Positions 6,038-10,797 of a stretch of 10,797 nucleotides of DNA are shown piece after piece. Below the pieces are notes generated by a model. That model saw nothing but the letters and a program-made list of their open reading frames with translations. It made no database searches and was not told the DNA's origin. Numbering within the stretch: the stretch's first letter is position 1; every line of letters starts with the position of its first letter. The translations under genes were made by a program, and so were the position numbers. Location: NCBI GenBank assembly GCA_003978455.1, contig QNZT01000153.1, positions 1 to 10,797 of the forward strand. Direction: 5' to 3'. This stretch comes from Sulfurospirillum sp. GTDB taxonomy: Bacteria > Campylobacterota > Campylobacteria > Campylobacterales > QNZT01.

Positions 6038-6071
6038 AGGGAAGAGAGTATTTGCTCTCTTCCCTTTTTTT
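6038..6071 (+). terminator. Strong intrinsic terminator
   Basis: GGGAAGAGAG (6039-6048) pairs perfectly with CTCTCTTCCC (6055-6064) around the 6-base loop TATTTG, and is followed by seven T residues (6065-6071). This is a textbook rho-independent terminator on the plus strand. It ends transcription from the hsp20 promoter and would also form the 3' end of any RNA made from the structured element at 5849-6029. Confidence 0.95.
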
Positions 6072-6076
6072 ATGCC

Positions 6077-6127
6077 ATAAAAAGTTATCATGAGGTACAA
6101 GGTGGGTACTTCATGATAACTTTTTAT
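6077..6127. repeat. 22-bp inverted repeat with 7-base loop upstream of the permease gene
   Basis: Bases 6078-6098 and 6106-6126 pair continuously (outermost 6077/6127; only 6094/6110 is a G-T pair) around the loop AAGGTGG. The left arm begins with an A-run and the right arm ends with a T-run, so on either strand the hairpin is followed by a U-run, as in a bidirectional terminator. A strong terminator already lies 6 bases upstream and both flanking genes run rightward, so a second one looks redundant. An operator for the permease gene 47 bases downstream, or a small mobile-repeat remnant, are alternatives. Confidence 0.75.
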
Positions 6128-6173
6128 CATAATATGCCGTGTGGTCGATCAACTTTCATAAAGGATAACATAG

Positions 6174-7514
6174 ATGTTTAGCAGACGAAAGATAGGTTTT
6201 TGGGAAGCGTACAGTATCGGTGTCGGCGGTATGGTCGGGGGCGGGATTTTTGCCGTGCTTGGGTTGACGATCACACTGGCTGGCGGCGGAGCTCCGGTCT
6301 CGTTTCTGATGGCGGGTCTCATCGCTTTGCTGACGACATACTCCTACACGAAACTCTCTTTGCGCTATCCGAGTGAGGGCGGGACGATCGAGTTTATGGT
6401 ACAAGCATACGGAAACAGTGTGTTTGCCGGCTGGGTCAATACCCTGCTGCTGGTGAGTTATATCATCATGCTCGCGCTTTATGCGTATGCATTCGGGAGT
6501 TACGGGTCGGTGCTGATCATGGGGCATGAGACAGTATGGCTGGAGCAGTTACTGATCGTGCTGGTACTCTTGACATTTGTCGTGATCAATCTGATGGGTG
6601 CCTGGCTGACGGGACGTTCGGAAGATATTATGGTCTTTATCAAGTTGGCGATTCTGGTGATCTTCAGTGCGACCTGTTTTTTCACGATCGACCCCTCCAA
6701 ACTCTCCCTGGAGCACTGGAAGTCCCCGCTCTCCATCATGACGGGTGGGTTGATCATCTTTCTGGCATATGAAGGGTTTGAGCTCATCGCCAACACGGCG
6801 GCTGACATCAGCGATCCTGAAAAGAATCTCCCCCGAGCATTTTTCTGGTCTGTCTTTTCGGTCATCATCCTCTATGTCGTGGTTTCGATAGTCGCAGTGG
6901 GCAACCTGACACCCGAAGAGGTGAAAAAAGCGAAAGATTATGTGCTGGCGGTGGCGGCGGAGCCCTTTTTCGGCAAGAGCGGTTTTATCATCATCGCGAT
7001 TGCCGCGATGCTCTCTACCGCATCTGCGATCAACGCGACGCTTTATGGCGGTGGGCGTGTGAGTTACCTCATCGCCAAATACGGTGAGTTGCCCGAAGGG
7101 TTCAAGCGTAAGATCAAAAACGGGTATGAGGGGATGATCATCATCGGACTGGCGGCGATCATCTTTGCGACGATGTTCAATCTGGAAAATATCTCCGTAG
7201 CGGGCAGTTTCGGCTTTCTGACGATTTTCGGACTGGTCAATCTGGCGAACTTCATACTTCATGAAGAGACCAAATCGAACCGCTGGATATCGTTTATCGC
7301 ATTTCTGGCGTGTCTGGCGTCGGTGGTGGTGTTGATCGGGTACAACTATATGCACAATCCCACATCGCTGGTTTCGACTGTGGTGGTGGTACTGGTATCG
7401 TTTCTGTTGAGTTATCTCTACCGTATCTACCGTGACAGGGAACCGCTGAGCGAATACCTCGACAAAAGGCTGGAGCGCAGAGAGAACAGGGAAGAGAAGC
7501 GAAACGAAGTGTAA
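6174..7514 (+). CDS. APC-superfamily amino acid (or polyamine/cation) permease
   Basis: This 446-residue inner-membrane protein has about twelve hydrophobic segments and no signal peptide. The first segment carries GVGGMVGGGIFAVLG, the APC-family helix-1 motif whose glycines shape the substrate site. The sixth region shows GGLIIFLAYEGFELIANTAADISDPEKNLPRA, a classic APC motif (F-x-Y-x-G-F-E...E-x-x-x-P-x-x-x-L-P-R-A). The C-terminal tail is very basic and acidic (DKRLERRENREEKRNE) and cytosolic. Such proteins import amino acids with H+ or Na+, or exchange them; the substrate cannot be predicted. AAGGA at 6161-6165 lies 8 bases before the ATG. No strong promoter is visible; it follows a long inverted repeat and an intrinsic terminator, so it probably has its own start. 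The polyphosphate kinase gene follows in the same direction. Confidence 0.9.
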   Translation: MFSRRKIGFWEAYSIGVGGMVGGGIFAVLGLTITLAGGGAPVSFLMAGLIALLTTYSYTKLSLRYPSEGGTIEFMVQAYGNSVFAGWVNTLLLVSYIIMLALYAYAFGSYGSVLIMGHETVWLEQLLIVLVLLTFVVINLMGAWLTGRSEDIMVFIKLAILVIFSATCFFTIDPSKLSLEHWKSPLSIMTGGLIIFLAYEGFELIANTAADISDPEKNLPRAFFWSVFSVIILYVVVSIVAVGNLTPEEVKKAKDYVLAVAAEPFFGKSGFIIIAIAAMLSTASAINATLYGGGRVSYLIAKYGELPEGFKRKIKNGYEGMIIIGLAAIIFATMFNLENISVAGSFGFLTIFGLVNLANFILHEETKSNRWISFIAFLACLASVVVLIGYNYMHNPTSLVSTVVVVLVSFLLSYLYRIYRDREPLSEYLDKRLERRENREEKRNEV

Positions 7515-7519
7515 GATTA

Positions 7520-7528
7520 TGTTATAAT
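7520..7528 (+). promoter_or_regulatory. Extended -10 promoter for the ppk2-usp-xth cluster
   Basis: TGT-TATAAT (7520-7528) is an extended -10 element with a perfect hexamer just after the permease stop codon; no -35 is obvious, which extended -10 promoters can do without. Transcription would start near 7535. This also argues against the in-frame TTG at 7528 as the start of the next gene, because it lies inside the promoter. Confidence 0.6.
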
Positions 7529-7554
7529 TGCATCAGAAGCAGAGAGGAAAGAGC

Positions 7555-8313
7555 ATGGATAAAAAAACCTATAAAAAAGAGTTGTACGATCTTCAGGTAG
7601 AGCTGGTCAAATTTCAGCGGGATGTTATCGACAATAAGAAAAAAGTGTGCCTCATCTTCGAGGGGCGCGATGCAGCGGGGAAAGACGGCACCATCAAGCG
7701 CTTTACGGAGCATCTGAGCCCGCGTGAGACACGTGTCGTCGCGCTCTCGAAGCCTTCGGACAAAGACAGGATGTCCTGGTACTTTCAGCGTTATGTACCG
7801 CATCTCCCCGGTGGAGAGGAGATCGTCTTTTTCAACCGCAGCTGGTACAACCGTGCGGGGGTGGAAAAGGTGTTCGGTTTCTGTACGCCCGAAGAGTATA
7901 AACTCTTTATGGAAGATGTGGGGGATTTTGAACATCTTCTGACGCGCTCGAAGATGATCTTTTTTAAGTACTATCTCGACATCTCCAAAGAGGAGCAGAA
8001 AAGACGGCTGGATGCCAGGCGAAACGATCCGCTCAAACAGTGGAAAATCAGTCCGCTCGATGAAAAAGCGCAGGAGAAGTGGGATGACTACTCCAGAGCC
8101 AGGGATGAGATGTTTATCAAAACCGACTTTGTTTTTGCGCCGTGGTTTGTCGTGCATACCGATGAGAAGAGAGAGGCGCGGATCAATGTCATGAAACACT
8201 TCCTCTCGCAGGTGGCGTATAAAGGCAAAGATGAGAGCAAGCTCATATACGACAACGATGTTGTATTTCCATTTTCCACCGAAGCGCTTGCCGCGGGTAA
8301 AATATTTCCATAA
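7555..8313 (+). CDS. ppk2: Polyphosphate kinase 2 (PPK2 family, class I-like)
   Basis: From ATG 7555 the protein has 252 residues, a single-domain PPK2. These cytosolic kinases move phosphate between polyphosphate and nucleotides. The P-loop GRDAAGKDG (37-45) is intact, followed by MSWYFQRYVPHLPGGEEIVFFNRSWYNRAGVEKVFGFC (71-110), which includes the second, Walker B-type motif and the lid. The C-terminal part has ARRNDPLKQWKISPLD and a WDDYSRARDEM segment. The RSWYNRAGVE type fits class I enzymes, which mostly act on ADP/GDP; that specificity is inference. GAGG at 7544-7547 gives the right spacing to this ATG. A longer reading from TTG 7528 would start inside the promoter and is rejected. The USP gene follows after 11 bases. 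Confidence 0.92.
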   Translation: MDKKTYKKELYDLQVELVKFQRDVIDNKKKVCLIFEGRDAAGKDGTIKRFTEHLSPRETRVVALSKPSDKDRMSWYFQRYVPHLPGGEEIVFFNRSWYNRAGVEKVFGFCTPEEYKLFMEDVGDFEHLLTRSKMIFFKYYLDISKEEQKRRLDARRNDPLKQWKISPLDEKAQEKWDDYSRARDEMFIKTDFVFAPWFVVHTDEKREARINVMKHFLSQVAYKGKDESKLIYDNDVVFPFSTEALAAGKIFP

Positions 8314-8324
8314 GAGGAGCAGAG

Positions 8325-9140
8325 ATGAGAGGTAGTAACAGAATACTGGCAGTGTGTAACGACTACGAAGCGTGTGACGCGGTACTGGCGAAGAGCGCAC
8401 AGCTGGTGAAGGAGCTTGAAGCGGGTCTGAGTGTGATGTTTGTGGCGGAAGAGGCGCTTTTTGAACTGCCGCTTTTCAGAAGTGACGATCTTCTGGACAA
8501 AGAGAAACTCCGTCATGAGATCCTGCACAAGCTGGAGAAGCTCGGTGTGGAGGGTGCAGCTGTTTTTGTATATGAAAACGATACGGCGGACAGGGTGGCG
8601 CTGGAAGCGGAACGTGAAAACGATACCCTGATCGTGACCCATTTCGTCGAGGATGTGAGCGCGGAGATCACCCGCAAAACGACAGTGCCGGTGCTTGTAC
8701 TCAAAGAGAGCTCACATACCTATGCGCAGGCGGTGGTTGCAGTGGACACAGTGCCCGATGAAGAGTGTTTGCATTTCATGAAGAGAATTTTTTCGGGTGT
8801 GGAGTTGACGCTCTATCAGGACTTTCAGTATGTGCCTGTCAGCGCGACGGTTGATCCTGCGCTTGTACCCTACGATATCAGTATGGATGTGACGCTCTAT
8901 ACGGAGCTGATGGAAGCCAAACGGGAGAGTTTTGAGGCTTTTTGCAAAGAGAAGGGGCTGAAAGGGTACTTTGAAGTGGGCGAAAACGGTATCGACGAAG
9001 ATAGTGTCGCGTTTGCGCAGCGTCAGGGTGCCGATCTGCTGGTCATCGCTGCGATGGACAAAGATACGATGCTCGGAGATGCCGTCGAAGATATACTCAC
9101 AAAATCGACGATCGATGTTCTGATCTGTTTCGCACGATGA
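8325..9140 (+). CDS. Universal stress protein, tandem-domain type
   Basis: At 271 residues this is twice a single Usp domain. The first domain (about 1-130) starts with a strand, NRILAVCNDYEACDAVLAKSAQLVKEL, and ends with NDTLIVTHFVEDVSAEITRKTTVPVLVLKE. The second (about 135-271) ends with GADLLVIAAMDKDTMLGDAVEDILTKSTIDVLICF. Both endings follow the Usp fold, but the ATP-binding pattern G-x2-G-x9-G-[ST] is degenerate in both, so nucleotide binding is doubtful. Such proteins help cells survive starvation, oxidative or DNA damage stress; the mechanism is largely unknown. GAGGAG sits 5 bases before the ATG, within the ppk2 stop region. The end overlaps the exonuclease III start (ATGA), implying one transcript. 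Confidence 0.88.
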   Translation: MRGSNRILAVCNDYEACDAVLAKSAQLVKELEAGLSVMFVAEEALFELPLFRSDDLLDKEKLRHEILHKLEKLGVEGAAVFVYENDTADRVALEAERENDTLIVTHFVEDVSAEITRKTTVPVLVLKESSHTYAQAVVAVDTVPDEECLHFMKRIFSGVELTLYQDFQYVPVSATVDPALVPYDISMDVTLYTELMEAKRESFEAFCKEKGLKGYFEVGENGIDEDSVAFAQRQGADLLVIAAMDKDTMLGDAVEDILTKSTIDVLICFAR

Positions 9141-9943
9141 AGCTGACTAAAATCGCGACGTTCAATGTCAATTCGATCCGCTCCCGGGTCGATCTGATCG
9201 CTACCTGGCTGAAAGAGAAAAATCCGGTCGATATCCTCTGTATGCAGGAACTAAAATGCGAAGAGGCACAGTTTCCCAAAGCGCCGTTTGAAGCGCTGGG
9301 ATATGAGATAGCTGTCAATGGAGAGAAGCGTTACAACGGTGTCGCTGTCTGCTCCAGGCTGCCGCTCAAACGTGTTAAAAGAGAGTTCGGTGTCGAAGTA
9401 CTCGACAGACAAAAACGGCTGATCGAAGTCGAGATCGAAGATATGGTGATTCTCAATGTCTATGCCCCGCACGGTGACAGCGATGAGTCCAATCCGAAGC
9501 ATCTCTATAAAATGGAATTTTACGACGCACTGCGGGCATACGTCGCCGCACTTCATGAAACGTATGAAAAGGTGATTGTGCTGGGAGATATGAACGTCGC
9601 GCTGGAAGATATCGATGTTTACAATCCTGAGATATTTGAGGGGAGTGTAGGATTTCTGGAGAGTGAAAAAGAGAAACTCCGCGCACTCATAGATGTCGGA
9701 TTGCATGATTGTTACCGAAACAAATATCCCGATACCAAAGCATTTACCTGGTGGGATTACCGCACCGCGGGTATCTGGAGAGACGAGGGGATGCGGATAG
9801 ACTATATACTGGCGACGGACGCTGTGGTGGCGCTTTGTGAAGATATCTCCGTCGATCTCTGGACACGCCGCAGACGCACTCCCACACCGAGTGACCATGC
9901 ACCGCTGGTGGGAATAGTTAAGCTCTCCGGTTCCCGGAAGTGA
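9137..9943 (+). CDS. xth: Exonuclease III, AP endonuclease (Xth)
   Basis: The 268-residue protein matches E. coli ExoIII (268). It cuts DNA 5' to abasic sites in base-excision repair and degrades duplex DNA 3' to 5'. All catalytic motifs are visible: FNVNSIR (9-15), LCMQELK with metal ligand Glu38, NGVAVCSR, NVYAPHGD with Tyr109, VLGDMNVA with Asp151 and Asn153, FTWWDYR, RIDYIL with Asp222, and PSDHAPL with Asp253-His254. The gene starts inside the USP stop (ATGA) and has no good Shine-Dalgarno, so translation is probably coupled to the USP. It is the third gene of the ppk2 cluster and its stop is followed at once by the closed stem-loop at 9945-10010. Confidence 0.95.
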   Translation: MKLTKIATFNVNSIRSRVDLIATWLKEKNPVDILCMQELKCEEAQFPKAPFEALGYEIAVNGEKRYNGVAVCSRLPLKRVKREFGVEVLDRQKRLIEVEIEDMVILNVYAPHGDSDESNPKHLYKMEFYDALRAYVAALHETYEKVIVLGDMNVALEDIDVYNPEIFEGSVGFLESEKEKLRALIDVGLHDCYRNKYPDTKAFTWWDYRTAGIWRDEGMRIDYILATDAVVALCEDISVDLWTRRRRTPTPSDHAPLVGIVKLSGSRK

Positions 9944-9944
9944 G

Positions 9945-10010
9945 TGCTTCAGCCTCACCCCTGTACTTACAGTAACACTGTAGCTTCGCTATTTTTGCGA
10001 GGCTGAAGCA
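9945..10010. other. Closed stem-loop element between convergent genes, possible bidirectional terminator
   Basis: TGCTTCAGCCTC (9945-9956) and GAGGCTGAAGCA (9999-10010) form a perfect 12-bp stem around 42 bases. Inside are two mutually exclusive small hairpins sharing the central arm: CTGTA/TACAG (9961-9965 with 9968-9972) and TACAGT/ACTGTA (9968-9973 with 9977-9982). TCGC/GCGA (9986-9989 with 9997-10000) competes with the closing stem's end. It starts one base after the xth stop and lies before the convergent thioredoxin gene's stop. Long U-runs after the stem are absent, so it is not a standard intrinsic terminator. Confidence 0.6.
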
Positions 10011-10031
10011 TTTGCCTCCGTAGGGTCGAAA

Positions 10032-10547
10032 TCAATCAAAATAGCGTGAAATCCAGATTTTCAATCTGAGTGAGGGTGATGAGGTGTAACCGACATCGGT
10101 GAAGGTGTTGGTGCCTTTGCTGTTAAAGATAAATGTGGTGGGAAAAGTATCGACACCGAATTTGCGGGCGATGGTACCGTCGGCATCGTTGACGACAGGG
10201 AAGTGCAGGTCGTGTGTTCTCATGAAATGTTTCAGATCTTCGTCGCTGCCGCTGTTGACTGCTATGGCAACTACTTCATGCTCTTTGGAAAGATCGCTGA
10301 TCACCGGTGAGCTCATCTTGCAGACGGGGCACCAGCTTCCCCAGAAGTAGAGTACCAACGGTTTGCCGCTGTAGCTTTGCAGGGATTTTTGCGTCCCGTC
10401 CAGCAGGGTAACGTTGAGGTCGGGCAGGTTTTTGTCAGCCAGCTCCGGTTTGCGGATGTAGCTGACCACATTGGCGACGATAACGATCATGACGATCAGT
10501 TTGAGTGCTTCGATGAGGATATTTTTGGGAGAAAATTTCTGTTTCAT
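10032..10547 (-). CDS. Membrane-anchored thioredoxin-fold protein, TlpA/ScsD-like
   Basis: The protein has 171 residues. One hydrophobic helix (about 9-30, following a short basic N-terminus) anchors it in the inner membrane, with the soluble domain in the periplasm. The rest is a TlpA/AhpC-type thioredoxin fold: LNVTLLDGTQKSLQSYSGKPLVLYFWGSWC followed by the active site CPVC (Cys73, Cys76), then FPVVNDADGTIARKFGVDTFPTTFIF with the cis-proline at 136. The CPVC dipeptide and the WGSWCPVC context are those of ScsD-type protein disulfide oxidoreductases. It should reduce or exchange disulfides in the periplasm, for instance in cytochrome c maturation or copper/oxidative stress; the partner is unknown. 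Its ATG shares one base with the upstream nth stop (TGATG), so the two are probably co-translated. Confidence 0.88.
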   Translation of the reverse strand: MKQKFSPKNILIEALKLIVMIVIVANVVSYIRKPELADKNLPDLNVTLLDGTQKSLQSYSGKPLVLYFWGSWCPVCKMSSPVISDLSKEHEVVAIAVNSGSDEDLKHFMRTHDLHFPVVNDADGTIARKFGVDTFPTTFIFNSKGTNTFTDVGYTSSPSLRLKIWISRYFD

Positions 10548-10797
10548 CAGCCTGCCTTGAAGCTCTCTTTTGTTTTACAGAGGTCTGTCATGAAACACTC
10601 GGTGTCGCATTTGGGATTTTTGGCGGTGCAGATGTAGCGACCGAAGAGTACCATCGCCTGATGGAGGATGTAGAGGTTGTCCTTGAATGCTTTGACGAGG
10701 TCTTCTTCTGTCTTTTTGACGGTTTTTGCGTCGCTGAGTCCCAGACGGTGGGCGACACGGAAGACGTGGGTATCGACTGCCATCAGGTTGGCGTGGG
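10547..10797 (-). CDS. nth: Endonuclease III (Nth), C-terminal part, 5' end beyond window
   Basis: The visible 82 residues are the C-terminal part of endonuclease III, a bifunctional DNA glycosylase/AP lyase that removes oxidised pyrimidines. Reading continues past the ATG at 10783 to the window edge (HANLMAVDTHVFRVAHRLGL), so that ATG is internal and the gene is partial. The VDTHVFRV motif holds the catalytic aspartate (Asp138 in E. coli). The C-terminal cluster loop has four cysteines for a [4Fe-4S] cluster, but their spacing is C-x6-C-x3-C-x5-C (CTAKNPKCDTEC...C) instead of the canonical C-x6-C-x2-C-x5-C. The helix-hairpin-helix and catalytic lysine lie outside the window. The thioredoxin-like gene follows with a one-base overlap. 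Confidence 0.93.
   Translation of the reverse strand, partial: HANLMAVDTHVFRVAHRLGLSDAKTVKKTEEDLVKAFKDNLYILHQAMVLFGRYICTAKNPKCDTECFMTDLCKTKESFKAG

Noticed and set aside
5182..6119. Shared 10-mer TTCATGATAA at 5182-5191 and 6110-6119 as a common regulator site
   Set aside because: Repeated 10-mers are expected many times by chance in a window this size, and the second copy is simply part of an inverted-repeat arm.
6549..7355. Long minus-strand open frame (268 codons) opposite the permease
   Set aside because: The translation is dominated by charged, His/Arg/Asp-rich sequence typical of an antisense shadow of a membrane protein gene.
7522..8400. Long minus-strand open frame (292 codons) opposite ppk2
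   Set aside because: It lies antisense to a clear PPK2 with an intact P-loop and lid; its translation has no family features and no ribosome-binding site.
1..10797. CRISPR array, tRNA genes, insertion sequence or phage genes
   Set aside because: No regularly spaced direct repeats, no cloverleaf-like sequence and no transposase or integrase motifs were seen on either strand.

Overview
The window looks like a chromosomal segment of a Gram-negative bacterium, most plausibly a Campylobacterota (epsilonproteobacterial, Sulfurovum/Sulfurimonas-like) genome. This rests on the general look of the proteins, the mid-range base composition with A/T-rich intergenic DNA, dense operons joined by ATGA-type overlaps, and an outer-membrane protein C-terminus at the left edge. 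No rRNA or marker gene fixes the taxon, so this is inference.

Layout. (1) 1-180 is the C-terminal end of an outer-membrane beta-barrel protein. (2) 265-916 is an A/T-rich type II toxin-antitoxin pair (Phd/YefM-like antitoxin, RelE/ParE-like toxin). (3) 973-5098, minus strand, is a five-gene iron-sulfur assembly operon, sufB-sufC-sufD-sufE-sufT(DUF59/MIP18). Every junction overlaps or is nearly coupled, and a good sigma70-type promoter lies at 5139-5167. No cysteine desulfurase (sufS) is present. (4) 5310-5830 is a divergently transcribed small heat-shock protein gene with a full-consensus sigma70 promoter and a downstream palindrome of HAIR (HspR operator) geometry. (5) 5831-6173 is non-coding and highly structured. 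It holds a 181-nt multi-hairpin element closed by a perfect 10-bp stem, then a textbook intrinsic terminator, then a 22-bp inverted repeat. (6) 6174-7514 is an APC-family permease. (7) 7520-9943 is a three-gene stress cluster: polyphosphate kinase 2, tandem universal stress protein, exonuclease III. (8) 9945-10010 is another structured intergenic element, between convergent genes. (9) 10032-10797, minus strand, is a membrane-anchored TlpA/ScsD-like thioredoxin-fold protein one base downstream-overlapping a partial endonuclease III gene.

Together the genes read as a stress and maintenance neighbourhood: Fe-S cluster building and carriage (suf), protein holding (Hsp20), polyphosphate-dependent nucleotide metabolism (PPK2), USP signalling, and base-excision repair at both ends of the pathway (Xth as AP endonuclease, Nth as Fe-S-containing glycosylase). 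The most unusual features are non-coding: the closed multi-hairpin element at 5849-6029, the long inverted repeat at 6077-6127 and the smaller closed element at 9945-10010. No clear new protein system is visible.
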